Both the position numbers and the translations under genes were made by a program. Shown here piece by piece: positions 1-8,683 of a stretch of 64,000 nt of DNA. Below the pieces are notes generated by a model. The model was given only the letters and a program-made list of their open reading frames with translations. It was not told the DNA's origin and did no database searches. The stretch spans positions 124,001-188,000 of the forward strand of contig JAEZMV010000015.1 in assembly GCA_023414875.1 (NCBI GenBank), given 5' to 3'. The stretch's first letter is position 1. Each line of letters begins with the position of its first letter. Source of the DNA: Bacillota bacterium (lineage in GTDB: Bacteria; Bacillota; Clostridia; Lachnospirales; Lachnospiraceae).

Positions 1-1
1 C

Positions 2-412
2 ACGATAGGCTTCTTTGAATTCCCGGCATACACTTATGAGGATTCTAATGCTCACATCGAAATTGGAAGTTTAGGTGGTACCTTTTACTGTGTCAACCAA
101 TCCTGTGAAAATCCCGATATGGCATTCAAAGCAATAACCTATCTTGTTGATGATATCGCCGTACAGCAAAATATTTCTTTCGGTTATATTCCTCCGGTCA
201 ATAATTACTTTCCAGAGGATAAAATATCACAGCTAGTTATGAATATCACAAGATATGCCACCTCTGCCACTGTAATGTTTGATCAGATCTTACCACCTCA
301 GGTAGCTGATGTATTTCGAACGAAAATTATGGATCTTTTTAGCTTAACAACAGAGCCTGAGGAAGCTAATAAATCCATCGAAGAAGAGATACAATTATAT
401 TTAGGGTATTAA
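2..412 (+). CDS. Extracellular solute-binding protein, C-terminal part (5' end outside window)
   Basis: The frame is open from the window edge to a TAA at 410-412, giving 136 residues of a protein that begins upstream. The residues GGTFYCVNQSCENPD followed by MAFKAITYLVDD resemble the C-terminal lobe of family-1 sugar ABC solute-binding proteins, where an Asn-Pro-Glu/Asp-x-Ala motif precedes a long helix. It would deliver substrate to a membrane permease, but no permease genes follow: a terminator comes directly after. The ATG at 119 is internal, because the frame continues upstream with family-like sequence. Family assignment is moderate and the substrate is unknown. Confidence 0.55.
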   Translation, partial: TIGFFEFPAYTYEDSNAHIEIGSLGGTFYCVNQSCENPDMAFKAITYLVDDIAVQQNISFGYIPPVNNYFPEDKISQLVMNITRYATSATVMFDQILPPQVADVFRTKIMDLFSLTTEPEEANKSIEEEIQLYLGY

Positions 413-420
413 TTTCAAGA

Positions 421-457
421 AAACGTATCGTTCAAAGTGAGCGATACGTTTGTTTTT
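421..457 (+). terminator. Rho-independent terminator after the solute-binding protein
   Basis: A perfect 10-bp inverted repeat, AAACGTATCG (421-430) and CGATACGTTT (442-451), is followed by GTTTTTATC. It starts 8 nt after the stop codon. Confidence 0.85.
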
Positions 458-536
458 ATCGTAATGAGCAATACTTAGAAGGAATAATAGCCTGATCCTA
501 ACTGATAACAACAAATCAAAGTATAACTATTCTCTC

Positions 537-1271
537 TTAGTTATCCTCTAGGATAGCTCCATCGGTACTGATAGTTATAACTCTCCAAGGGATTATCTGT
601 TGACTATTGGTTAATGCCGTTTTAACCGCGTGTACAATTCCTCCGCAACATGGAACCTCCATGCGAATAACGGTAACACTCTTAATCTGATTCATACTAA
701 GAATCTGTGTTAATTTTATCGAATAATCTACCTCATCCAGCTTAGGGCATCCGATTAAGGTAATCTTGTTTTTCATAAACTGATGGAAGTCACCAAAAGC
801 ATATGCAGTACAGTCGGCAGCTATGAGTAAATTTGCATTTTGGAAATAAGGTGCATTCGGGGGAACTAATTGAATTTGAACCGGCCATTGTCTTAACATG
901 GAAGGAGCTGCTGCAGTTGATTTGTCTGCTGTTGTATCAATCGGTGTACTCTCCTGCTTATTAAGGTTCATCACTCTGGATCCCGGACATCCTCCGGCAA
1001 ATGCATTGGCAAGTTCCGGTTTTTTTATTTTCTTCTCAGCAATATTTTTGTTTACTTCTTCTTCGTTGTATTCTAACGCTTCTCTTTCTTCAAAACTAAT
1101 GGCGTTGGTTGGACAAACCGGAAGACAATTACCAAGTCCATCACAATAATCATCTCTTAATAATTTTGCTTTTCCATCAACCAGACCGATTGCTGATTCA
1201 TGACATGCATTAACACAAAGTCCACAGCCGTTACATAAATCCTCATTAATTTTAATTATTTTACGTATCAT
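537..1271 (-). CDS. 4Fe-4S dicluster ferredoxin-like protein
   Basis: A 244-residue protein. The N-terminus has a ferredoxin motif CNGCGLCVNACH, then a second cysteine set CDGLGNCLPVCP whose spacing departs from the usual CxxCxxC. A C-terminal domain of about 120 residues holds further cysteines (AADCTAYAFG, IGCPKLD, VPCCGGIVHAV) that could bind another cluster. It probably carries electrons in the cytoplasm; partner unknown. The start at 1271 is chosen because AAAGGAG sits 7 nt upstream; a 12-codon longer frame lacks such a site. It is a single-gene unit, and its 5' region carries several palindromes. Confidence 0.75.
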   Translation of the reverse strand: MIRKIIKINEDLCNGCGLCVNACHESAIGLVDGKAKLLRDDYCDGLGNCLPVCPTNAISFEEREALEYNEEEVNKNIAEKKIKKPELANAFAGGCPGSRVMNLNKQESTPIDTTADKSTAAAPSMLRQWPVQIQLVPPNAPYFQNANLLIAADCTAYAFGDFHQFMKNKITLIGCPKLDEVDYSIKLTQILSMNQIKSVTVIRMEVPCCGGIVHAVKTALTNSQQIIPWRVITISTDGAILEDN

Positions 1272-1388
1272 ATTTAATCTCCTTTTCGAAAGAGGAATTC
1301 TCCTCATTTAATTTAACGATATCTCATTCTTTGCTATTTAGGTTCTACCCTCAACTCATTGTATACTATATGTTTCATAAATTTCATC

Positions 1389-1498
1389 GTAAATCACATG
1401 ATTTACTAATCTAATAATTACACCATACATAATTCTTTTCTTAACTTCTATCCTCATTATATCGTTTTGACCGATATAAAGCTGTAGCTATAGCTACA
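1389..1498. promoter_or_regulatory. Cluster of three palindromes upstream of the 4Fe-4S protein
   Basis: The 372-bp gap 1272-1643 holds three inverted repeats: GTAAATCA-CA-TGATTTAC (1389-1406), ATATCG-N7-CGATAT (1459-1477) and the perfect 16-bp palindrome TGTAGCTATAGCTACA (1483-1498). Only the gene at 537-1271 is transcribed away from here, so these could be operators for it. No regulator can be named and the function is inferred. Confidence 0.35.
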
Positions 1499-1538
1499 AT
1501 TGTGGGAGTCAATTATGTTGTTTTATTTCTCCTGATAC

Positions 1539-1583
1539 AAAAAAAGAAACCGGTAAATCTTACAGGAAGGTTTACGGCTTCTT
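1539..1583 (-). terminator. Terminator downstream of tdk
   Basis: On the minus strand the stem AAGAAGCCG...CGGTTTCTT closes an interrupted hairpin and is followed by a T-run (TTCTTTTTTTG). It lies 60 nt past the tdk stop. Confidence 0.7.
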
Positions 1584-1643
1584 AAATATGTTCGATAAAT
1601 AAATATTTCTCTTACTTTACAAATAATATCATTTGAATTGCAT

Positions 1644-2225
1644 TTAATTTCTTTGTTCTTTTTGCTTTTGTATGAAGCATTGGTAACACATGGCGGTATA
1701 TCTGTCATTTCCACCAATCAATATCTGCTCACCCTCCGTTACAATCCTTCCGCTACTATCAAGTCTTACATTTACGGTGGCTTTTCTACCACAGGAGCAG
1801 ATTGTTTTAATTTCAGTAATTGAGTCTGCGATTTCCATCAGTCTCTTACTTCCCGGAAACATTTTAGTTCGAAAGTCCACTCTTAATCCAAAGCAAAGTA
1901 CTGGTATATCATAATCAATTACTAAAAGTGATAATTGATCCACCTGGGCTTCCGATAAGAACTGGCACTCATCAACGATGATAACATCGATGGAACCGGA
2001 AAGCCTTTGGAAGCTTTGATAAACATCCTCTGAATAAGGGAGAACATAGGCTAGTGAGGACAATCCTGCACGGGACTTAATAAGTCCATCGCCGTCTCTA
2101 CTGTCGGTTTGGGGTTTGATAAGCCATACCTTCATTCCCCGCTCCTCATAATTAAATTTTGTTATTAATGCCTGGGCTGTCTTGGAACTTCCCATCACTC
2201 CGTATTTAAAATATAATTTTGCCAT
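1644..2225 (-). CDS. tdk: Thymidine kinase (type II)
   Basis: A 193-residue cytosolic kinase that phosphorylates thymidine to dTMP for salvage. Visible motifs are the N-terminal YFKYGVMGSSKT P-loop, the DECQFL motif near residue 86, and two Cys pairs (CSCG near 143, CYQC near 182) that form the structural zinc site of this family. The P-loop is unusual: most members have a Gly where this protein has the second Ser of SSKT. AAAGGA lies 8 nt before the ATG. It is the last gene of a same-strand cluster behind the NusG-II and Gx-transporter genes, with a 68-nt gap. Confidence 0.85.
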   Translation of the reverse strand: MAKLYFKYGVMGSSKTAQALITKFNYEERGMKVWLIKPQTDSRDGDGLIKSRAGLSSLAYVLPYSEDVYQSFQRLSGSIDVIIVDECQFLSEAQVDQLSLLVIDYDIPVLCFGLRVDFRTKMFPGSKRLMEIADSITEIKTICSCGRKATVNVRLDSSGRIVTEGEQILIGGNDRYTAMCYQCFIQKQKEQRN

Positions 2226-2293
2226 TGTCTCGATCCTTTACTGTAGAGAATATCCGAATAATATCATAAAACGAGAACATATTCAAGCTCAGG

Positions 2294-2785
2294 TCATTGA
2301 AATTTCTTAACTCTCTTGATTATCATTGAACCTAATATTCCGATGAGTGCTCCGGTAATCACTCCGGAGATTAATAGTACAGGTAAATAATATATAATAT
2401 TAATATTTTCAACCACAAAGATTGCTATTACGATTTGTCCTATATTATGTGAGATTCCTCCAACGATACTTACTCCTACCTGACTGAATAATTTACTTCG
2501 TTTTAGAAGTGTCATCATAAGCCAACTCAGTAGACCCCCAGCTAAGCTAAATATCATTGTCGAAGGATTACCAAAGGTGAAACCAACCATAATAATTCGA
2601 ATAACAGCTAAGACCAATGCTTCTTTTGTACCCATAGAATATAACGCAGTAATAACCACAAGATTTGCCAGACCTATCTTTATTCCTGGAATCGGTACAG
2701 GTATCGGAAACAAGGATTCTATATAACTTAGTATAAATGCTAACGCAACCAGCAATCCATAAGATGCTATTTTATTTGATTTCAT
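2294..2785 (-). CDS. Gx transporter / heptaprenyl diphosphate synthase component I family membrane protein
   Basis: A protein of about 163 residues, almost entirely hydrophobic, with five or six predicted membrane segments. The signature PIPGIKIGLANLVVI and the GNPSTMIFSLAGG and GGISHNIGQI stretches fit the Hpre_diP_synt_I / Gx transporter family, often found beside NusG-II and ApbE proteins in Clostridia. It resembles ECF-type substrate-binding membrane proteins, but the substrate is not established. The start is uncertain: GAAAGG lies 13 nt before the ATG at 2785, with alternatives at 2797 (ATG) and 2806 (TTG). Confidence 0.7.
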   Translation of the reverse strand: MKSNKIASYGLLVALAFILSYIESLFPIPVPIPGIKIGLANLVVITALYSMGTKEALVLAVIRIIMVGFTFGNPSTMIFSLAGGLLSWLMMTLLKRSKLFSQVGVSIVGGISHNIGQIVIAIFVVENINIIYYLPVLLISGVITGALIGILGSMIIKRVKKFQ

Positions 2786-2826
2786 CCTAATAACCATACC
2801 TTTCAATAATTCACTTTGTTTCCTTG

Positions 2827-3198
2827 TTAGTTTGCTATCATATCAACTTTACTTTCTTCTCCACCCTTAATCTCAAGTACCACCTTATTAGGGAGACATA
2901 CAATAGACTCATGATTATAGTGGATATCTTTAAAATCTTTTACACAAAGCTTATCCGGGCAGCTGGCATCCAACATGTTTACATATCCATTTTTTATTTC
3001 AAAGGTATTCCATTCTCCATTTATTCCGTTCACTGTAAAAATGGTATCCTTATTTAAATCAAAGGTGTCATATTTATCCCCATCAATGGTTACTATTAAA
3101 TCGCTGCCTTCCGTTTTTGTAAAATTGATAATAAGAATTACAGCCAGACTGATCAAGAGTATTCCACCGATTAAAATTATATCATTCTTTTTTATCAT
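2827..3198 (-). CDS. NusG domain II-containing membrane-anchored protein
   Basis: A protein of about 123 residues with one N-terminal membrane helix (IILIGGILLISLAVILIIN), then an extracytoplasmic NusG-II domain. The family hallmark CPDKLC is present, followed by CLPNKVVLEI. Such proteins occur with ApbE and flavin-dependent electron-transfer systems in anaerobes; their precise role is unknown. It lies 41 nt before the Gx transporter, likely on one transcript. The ATG at 3198 gives a natural membrane start with AAAGG 15 nt upstream; an ATG at 3219 is an alternative. Confidence 0.75.
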   Translation of the reverse strand: MIKKNDIILIGGILLISLAVILIINFTKTEGSDLIVTIDGDKYDTFDLNKDTIFTVNGINGEWNTFEIKNGYVNMLDASCPDKLCVKDFKDIHYNHESIVCLPNKVVLEIKGGEESKVDMIAN

Positions 3199-3425
3199 TA
3201 TTATTACCGAGCCTTTCATCTAATCCTGTAAAACATCATACACAATATATCTGATTTTATTAATAGCAGTGGCTATTTGATTTTGCATAAACCCATACTA
3301 ATTAAATATATAATTCATTATTGCTAAATGCAAATTCATATTAATTGTATTATTTAAAAAAGTCAAGGAAAAGAGTACATTTATGGTATTAAATATATCT
3401 ATAAATCTGATTTTTATAGGGTACC

Positions 3426-3454
3426 TTGACATTATATTATATCTTACTTACAAT
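3426..3454 (+). promoter_or_regulatory. Sigma-A-type promoter for apbE
   Basis: TTGACA (3426-3431), a 17-nt spacer and TACAAT (3449-3454), about 90 nt before the apbE start. The divergent 344-bp gap 3199-3542 shows nothing else clear. Confidence 0.65.
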
Positions 3455-3542
3455 ATTGACAGCCTCTGAATATAATTACGCTGCAAAGCATATGCGTTCA
3501 GGATAAAGTTTACAAGCTCTGAAGAAAGGCATGGTAATTAAC

Positions 3543-4610
3543 ATGAATAAACAAGCTACATCCATTTTTCATAATAAAATTAAGTTCGTCATTGTCCTTA
3601 TCTGGTTGGTGCTTTCAATGGTTTTCACCGGCTGCAGTAGCTCGATTAAAAAAGAAAATGAAGACTTGAAACCAAACTTTATTACAAAATCAGCATTTTT
3701 ATTGAATACTGAAGTTACAATTAATCTATATGACAAACAGGAGGAAGAAATATTAGATGAGTGTATGAAACTCATTAAGGATTATGAAAGAATTTATTCT
3801 CGTACGGATGAAACCAGTGAATTATACTCTTTAAATAATCGTACTGCCCCTCATGTTGGTTTAACCTATCAAATCTCTGATGATTTGTCCGACATTGTCA
3901 AATATGGTTTATATTATAGTAAATTGTCCGAGGGCGCCTTCGATATCACGATAGCACCTATTACCTCCCTTTGGAACTTTACTTCCCCTACTCCTATGCT
4001 ACCAACGGAAGAAGCTCTCCAGGCTGCCCTTCCCTTAGTAGATTACAAAAACATTAATTTGCTGCAAAATGAAATAACCTTTGCAAAGGACGGAGTACAA
4101 ATTGATCTCGGTGCAATTGCAAAGGGTTATATTGCAGATAAAGTAAAGGACTATTTATTATCAAGAGGTGTAACCAGTGCAATGATTAATCTTGGAGGTA
4201 ATGTATTATGTGTTGGTGAAAAACCGGATGGTACCCCTTTTCATGTTGGAATCCAGAAACCCTATGCCGATCGTAATGAAACCATAGCCATTATGAACAT
4301 TAATGATCTTTCTGTCGTATCCTCCGGTATCTATGAACGGTTTTTCACTCTGAATGGAAAATCCTATCATCATATTCTAAATCCCGAGACAGGATATCCG
4401 TATAAGAATAATCTATTATCAGTTACAATTATTTCACCAAAGTCAACGGATGGAGACGGGCTGAGTACCACCTGTTTTGCACTGGGTCTGGATAAAGGGC
4501 TTGAGTTAATTAACAGTCTTTCGGATATCCATGCCATATTCATTACTGATGATTATCAAATTCACTATTCTAAAGGGTTTGAAGATGCAATAACACTTAC
4601 CTCAGAGTGA
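3543..4610 (+). CDS. apbE: FAD:protein FMN transferase (ApbE), lipoprotein
   Basis: A protein of about 355 residues. The N-terminus is a lipoprotein signal (VIVLIWLVLSMVFTGCSSS), placing it outside the membrane. ApbE attaches FMN from FAD to Thr/Ser of target proteins such as RnfD/RnfG-type subunits. Motifs include YSRTDETSELYSLN, the SEGAFDITIAP...LWNF block, IDLGAIAKGYIADKV, and the metal-binding/catalytic C-terminal part HHILNPETGYPYKNN with STDGDGLSTTCFALG. GAAAGG lies 13 nt before ATG 3543; ATG 3531 sits too close to it. It converges with the Mrp gene, sharing 9 bp of 3' ends. No FMN-binding target is encoded in the window. Confidence 0.9.
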   Translation: MNKQATSIFHNKIKFVIVLIWLVLSMVFTGCSSSIKKENEDLKPNFITKSAFLLNTEVTINLYDKQEEEILDECMKLIKDYERIYSRTDETSELYSLNNRTAPHVGLTYQISDDLSDIVKYGLYYSKLSEGAFDITIAPITSLWNFTSPTPMLPTEEALQAALPLVDYKNINLLQNEITFAKDGVQIDLGAIAKGYIADKVKDYLLSRGVTSAMINLGGNVLCVGEKPDGTPFHVGIQKPYADRNETIAIMNINDLSVVSSGIYERFFTLNGKSYHHILNPETGYPYKNNLLSVTIISPKSTDGDGLSTTCFALGLDKGLELINSLSDIHAIFITDDYQIHYSKGFEDAITLTSE

Positions 4611-5435
4611 TAATTTTTCTAGAACATCGGCAATTTGATCCAGCCATTCACCTTCAAACAACTCAATCATTCCTCTATCACCGGCCGCTGCTAATTTCGG
4701 ATTAATCGGAAGCTTAGCAAAGGTCTCTATCTCATGCGCTTTAGCAACCTCTTCTATATGGCTTTTGCCAAAAATTTCATACTCCTTATTACAATCCGGA
4801 CATACGAAATAAGACATATTTTCAACCAATCCCAAAATCGGTATGTTCATCATCTTTGCCATTTTTACAGCCTTACCAACAATCATGGATACCAACTCTT
4901 GAGGAGAGGTGACAATGATAATGCCATCCACCGGTAAGGATTGAAATACCGTAAGTGGTACATCGCCGGTGCCCGGAGGCATATCTACAAACATATAATC
5001 CACTTGATTCCAGATTACATCGGACCAGAATTGTTTTACGGTTCCTGCGATGACCGGACCTCTCCATACAACCGGATCAGTTTCATTTCCTAATAACAAA
5101 TTAATTGACATAATATCAATTCCACTATTACTTTGTACCGGAAATATTCCCATCTCATTACCCTTCGCTTTTTCTTTTAAACCAAAAATCTTAGGTATGG
5201 ACGGTCCTGTGATATCTGCATCAAGTATCGCTGTACGAAATCCTCTTCGTTTCATGGTAACTGCCAGTAAAGAGGTTACCATTGATTTACCAACCCCTCC
5301 CTTTCCACTGACTACTCCAATCACCTTTTTTATACTACTTAGTTCGTGGGGCTGAACAGCAAACTCGTTTTTTGCTTCTTTTCTGTCAGAACAATTAGAA
5401 CTACAGCTTCCACAATTGTTATTACAATCACTCAT
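4602..5435 (-). CDS. Mrp/NBP35-family P-loop ATPase, Fe-S cluster carrier
   Basis: A 277-residue cytosolic protein. The N-terminal cysteine cluster CNNNCGSCSSNC is followed by the deviant Walker A VVSGKGGVGKS, ILDADITGPSIPK, DMPPGTGD, and the C-terminal CPDC that bridges Fe-S in dimers of this family. Members assemble or transfer 4Fe-4S clusters to apoproteins. The ATG at 5435 has AAAGGA 8 nt upstream; ATG 5441 would leave only 2 nt. It is a single gene whose end overlaps the end of apbE by 9 bp on the opposite strand. Assignment is firm; the client proteins are unknown. Confidence 0.9.
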   Translation of the reverse strand: MSDCNNNCGSCSSNCSDRKEAKNEFAVQPHELSSIKKVIGVVSGKGGVGKSMVTSLLAVTMKRRGFRTAILDADITGPSIPKIFGLKEKAKGNEMGIFPVQSNSGIDIMSINLLLGNETDPVVWRGPVIAGTVKQFWSDVIWNQVDYMFVDMPPGTGDVPLTVFQSLPVDGIIIVTSPQELVSMIVGKAVKMAKMMNIPILGLVENMSYFVCPDCNKEYEIFGKSHIEEVAKAHEIETFAKLPINPKLAAAGDRGMIELFEGEWLDQIADVLEKLSL

Positions 5436-5780
5436 ATTCATCTTCCTTTCATTTTTAGTCTACTCATCTGAAACGGTAGTTTACTACCTCTCTAAATTAA
5501 CCCTACTGGTGGATTCATATTGATCAATCGTAGTTATAAAACATTTCACTCTTTTAGATACAGTATGTAAAGATCATAGCTGTTATTATCCTGAGCCTTA
5601 CATATTTTCTTCATTTTTTCGGTTTAGTATCAAATCTCGAATTTATTATAACCGATTACTGACATATGTCAATCATCATTTTCACTTGAAAATGTATTGT
5701 CAAGAATAGCTCTTATCCTTGAACAACACTAACTTAATACGAATATGATGATATATAACATAATGAAAGGAGCTGATTTT
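5436..5780. other. Divergent intergenic gap
   Basis: 345 bp between the Mrp and DUF4474 genes. It contains a small perfect hairpin, GGTAG-TTTA-CTACC, at about 5475-5488 and AT-rich sequence. I see no coding region and no confident promoter. Confidence 0.4.
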
Positions 5781-6809
5781 ATGTTAATGCAAGTTACATT
5801 AATTAAAGACGTATTTGCAGCAGCCGGTAGCTTAGCCCTGATCTCCAATAATGTTGTCCTATTAACCCTGATTGGAGTAGTATTTCTTTTTATCGTAGCC
5901 ACTGTTTTTTATTTCAAGAAAAAGAAGAAAAAAAAGCATGAGGTCATTCATCCTATATCGGAAATTCTAGGGAATGTACCTGAGCGTATTAATGAATTAA
6001 ACCAAGAGATTAAAACCTTCGGCTTTGCATATGAAGAATACCAGGATATCTTCTATTCCCTAATGTATCCATGGCAGCGAAGTCTTGGTTACTGCAGGCT
6101 TTATGATGAGGCTTGTGCTGCACTTAGTATGATTATAGATTGCGAACCCATTCCTTTTGAGTATAATGGTCGTAGGTGGCTCATAGAATTTTGGAAAGGG
6201 CAATACGGAATGAATACCGGAGGAGAGGTAGGCATTTATTATACCACTGGCCCAAATTTAAATATTCCGGGGCTATTTAACGGTACCTTCTATTTCTGTG
6301 TAAAGGATGAGGATTGTATCAATATGTCCTATGTCTTTCGGAAAAACGGAAATATCCTCTTTACCAGAAGCGGATATCATTGGTGGCTAACCGGTTTCAA
6401 GCTAGGTGAATTTTCCAAGCCTTCGGAGCTTTCCATGGATATCACCTTAGAATTATACGATCGTAAAATGGCGAATGCATTTATAGCTTCACTAAAAAAA
6501 GCCGGTTATAAAGAGGATGAATATTATGTTCAAGGCAGAATTGTAAAAGTGCATTTTTCAAAACCTCATACATCACAACCCCTTACAAGGACTGCATTTA
6601 CTGACTTTATTATGCAGCGAAATAATGAACGTTTATGCAATTCCTACAATTATCTTACCGAGGAATATACCGATACCATTGATAAGTTAGAAATAGCTCG
6701 CAATGAATCCCCTAATTTATATAACCAAATGATTAATTTCGGTAAACCAAAGGCTGTTTATGATTCTTATAACAACATTAAAAGCTATATTAATAAAAAT
6801 GATTATTAA
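5781..6809 (+). CDS. DUF4474 domain-containing membrane-anchored protein
   Basis: A 342-residue protein. One N-terminal membrane helix (NVVLLTLIGVVFLFIVATVFYF) ends in a lysine-rich stop-transfer run, so the large domain probably faces the cytoplasm. The region PWQRSLGYCRLYDEACA... EFWKGQYGMNTGGEVGIYY matches the DUF4474 family, whose function is unknown; the conserved Trp, Gly and Tyr suggest an enzyme or ligand-binding fold. The ATG at 5781 has AAAGGAG 10 nt upstream. The metallophosphoesterase gene starts 21 nt after its stop, so the two are probably co-transcribed. Confidence 0.7.
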   Translation: MLMQVTLIKDVFAAAGSLALISNNVVLLTLIGVVFLFIVATVFYFKKKKKKKHEVIHPISEILGNVPERINELNQEIKTFGFAYEEYQDIFYSLMYPWQRSLGYCRLYDEACAALSMIIDCEPIPFEYNGRRWLIEFWKGQYGMNTGGEVGIYYTTGPNLNIPGLFNGTFYFCVKDEDCINMSYVFRKNGNILFTRSGYHWWLTGFKLGEFSKPSELSMDITLELYDRKMANAFIASLKKAGYKEDEYYVQGRIVKVHFSKPHTSQPLTRTAFTDFIMQRNNERLCNSYNYLTEEYTDTIDKLEIARNESPNLYNQMINFGKPKAVYDSYNNIKSYINKNDY

Positions 6810-6830
6810 TCAAAGAAGGGAGAGAGGCAA

Positions 6831-7748
6831 TTGTCAGCTTCAAAACGTTTATCCCGGGTATTAGCAACCTCCAAGGTTATACCCTATGATGATAGCTCAA
6901 GGTTTATCATAATGAGTGACTGTCATAGGGGTAATGGCAGCTGGGGAGATAATTTCTCTAATAATCAAAATCTGTTTTTCGCTGCTCTTTACTATTATTA
7001 TGAAAATGGATATACGTATATCGAGCTGGGTGATGGTGATGAACTGTGGGAGAATCGCGCAATTGAGGATATCATGAACTCCCATAGCGATGCGTTCTGG
7101 TTGATGTCCTTATTTTATAAGGATGGTCGCTTTCATATGTTATTCGGAAACCATGACATTGTAAAAAAGGACCCGAAGTTCACACAGACAAAATGTCATG
7201 CCTTCTATTGTGACAGTAACAATTCACAAATGTCTCTTTTTCCCGGGATTAAAATAACTGAAGGATTAATTTTACGTAACCGTTATACCAACAATCAGTT
7301 ATTTCTGACCCATGGTCATCAGGGTGATTATTTGAATGATAATTTATGGAAGCTATCCCGCTTCTTAGTTCGTTATATATGGAAGCCTTTAGAAATGGTT
7401 GGTGTGAAGGATCCTACGAGTGCCGCAAAGAATAACGAGAAGAAGAATTCTATAGAAAAGAAACTGGTAGAATGGTCAAATCAAAATAACCAGCTATTAA
7501 TTTGTGGCCATACCCACCGCCCTGTTTTTCCTAGTGTTGGAGAGCCACTATATTTCAATGATGGAAGCTGTGTTCATCCTCGTTGTATTACCGCCTTAGA
7601 AATTCGTAGCGGTACCATAGCATTAGTTAAGTGGGCCTTGATGACAAAACCGGATAGGACCCTCTATGTTGGTCGAGAAGTTTTGGAAGGTCCGGTCAGA
7701 CTGGAAGAATATTTCTCTTCTATAAGCGGTATTTCAAAAGCGATTTAA
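6831..7748 (+). CDS. Calcineurin-like metallophosphoesterase
   Basis: A 305-residue protein with the full two-metal phosphoesterase motif set: IMSDCHRG (DxH), ELGDGDELWE (GDxxE, with Asp before Glu), FGNHD, THGHQGD and CGHTHRP. The architecture is close to the LpxH / Metallophos_2 group, but this Gram-positive should not make lipid A, so the substrate is open. Translation appears to start at TTG 6831, with GGGAGAGAGG just upstream. It follows the DUF4474 gene by 21 nt, suggesting they act on a common process. Confidence 0.8.
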   Translation: MSASKRLSRVLATSKVIPYDDSSRFIIMSDCHRGNGSWGDNFSNNQNLFFAALYYYYENGYTYIELGDGDELWENRAIEDIMNSHSDAFWLMSLFYKDGRFHMLFGNHDIVKKDPKFTQTKCHAFYCDSNNSQMSLFPGIKITEGLILRNRYTNNQLFLTHGHQGDYLNDNLWKLSRFLVRYIWKPLEMVGVKDPTSAAKNNEKKNSIEKKLVEWSNQNNQLLICGHTHRPVFPSVGEPLYFNDGSCVHPRCITALEIRSGTIALVKWALMTKPDRTLYVGREVLEGPVRLEEYFSSISGISKAI

Positions 7749-7875
7749 ACAGATTATTCAAAGAATATAATAATCGAAATGTAACCAATATAATATAGGT
7801 AAAAATAAAATAAAATGCAATAAAAATGTTACAGTTTAGCCTAATCTGAGTATAAATCATAAGTGGGAGAACCGA

Positions 7876-7944
7876 TTCCCATGGTGAGTATATGCTATAC
7901 AAACTACGTAATGCAATCAAGTGAGAACGACTCATCCATGGGAA
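7876..7944. repeat. Long-range inverted repeat in convergent gap
   Basis: TTCCCATGG (7876-7884) and CCATGGGAA (7936-7944) form a perfect 9-bp inverted repeat around a 51-nt loop, between the convergent genes ending at 7748 and 7995. It could fold as a bidirectional terminator-like structure, but no T-run follows. Confidence 0.35.
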
Positions 7945-7994
7945 CATTTCCTCCCTGATTTTATCTATATCCTGGATGGTAAAACTGTAATTTA

Positions 7995-8564
7995 TTAATG
8001 GCCCTTCTTCTTTACGGAATATCCAAACTTTCCGAGTAATTCTCCTAGACTATAATACTCTCCGTGGGAATAAACAATTAATCCTGATTTGTTCAAATGG
8101 AACTTACCCTTTTCGTCCATATAACGTTTATCAACAGCAACACTCACTACCTCTGCTAGGAACATATCATGAGTACCCAGAGGCAGTATATCCTTCACAA
8201 CACATTCAATACTAACCGGACTTTCTCCAATTAAAGGAGTAGATATAATACTACCTTTTAACGGAGTCAGTTTCATTTGTTTAAATTTATCAACCTCTCT
8301 GCCGGATTTTACTCCACAATAATCAGCTTTCTTTACCAGATCCTTCGTTACGAGGTTAATCACAAATTCTCTGCTGTCTTTAATTAAATCATAAGAATAG
8401 CGCTCTTTTCTGACTGATATTGATACCATCGCGGGGCTGCTGCATATTGTCCCAGCCCATGCTACCGTAATAATATTTGGCTTGTCCATGGTACCACAGC
8501 TTACCATAACCGCTGGGATAGGATATAGCATATTTCCAGGCTTCCAAAATTCCTTCTCTATCAT
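7995..8564 (-). CDS. Flavin reductase family protein (FMN-binding split barrel)
   Basis: A 189-residue protein of the flavin reductase-like fold. Visible features are PAVMVSCGTMDKPNIITVAWAG, which contacts flavin in the family, and the downstream SPAMVSISVRKERYSYDLI and FVINLVTKDLVKKADYCGVKSGREVDKF blocks typical of clostridial members. It probably binds FMN and serves as a flavoredoxin-type carrier or NAD(P)H-flavin reductase in the cytoplasm. The ATG at 8564 has AAGGAGAG 8 nt upstream, so the 36 additional codons of the open frame are excluded. Its promoter region carries a TATACCAT palindrome that also occurs at the neighbouring ferredoxin. Confidence 0.85.
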   Translation of the reverse strand: MIEKEFWKPGNMLYPIPAVMVSCGTMDKPNIITVAWAGTICSSPAMVSISVRKERYSYDLIKDSREFVINLVTKDLVKKADYCGVKSGREVDKFKQMKLTPLKGSIISTPLIGESPVSIECVVKDILPLGTHDMFLAEVVSVAVDKRYMDEKGKFHLNKSGLIVYSHGEYYSLGELLGKFGYSVKKKGH

Positions 8565-8664
8565 TAATGATACTCTCCTTAAACTGTTATAATTCCTCAT
8601 TCTATCTGTTTCAAAATGTACTGTCAATGTATTACTTAAATATACCTTATCGTGGTTACTTAAG

Positions 8665-8683
8665 TATACCATATAATGGTGTA
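8665..8683. promoter_or_regulatory. Candidate operator upstream of flavin reductase
   Basis: TATACCAT (8665-8672), ATA, ATGGTGTA (8676-8683): an inverted repeat with one mismatch, 100 nt before the flavin reductase start. The same half-site occurs at the ferredoxin promoter at 8850-8878. Confidence 0.4.

Noticed and set aside
7720..7947. 75-codon minus-strand reading frame
   Set aside because: No ribosome binding site, it overlaps the phosphoesterase 3' end, and the composition is that of AT-rich non-coding DNA.
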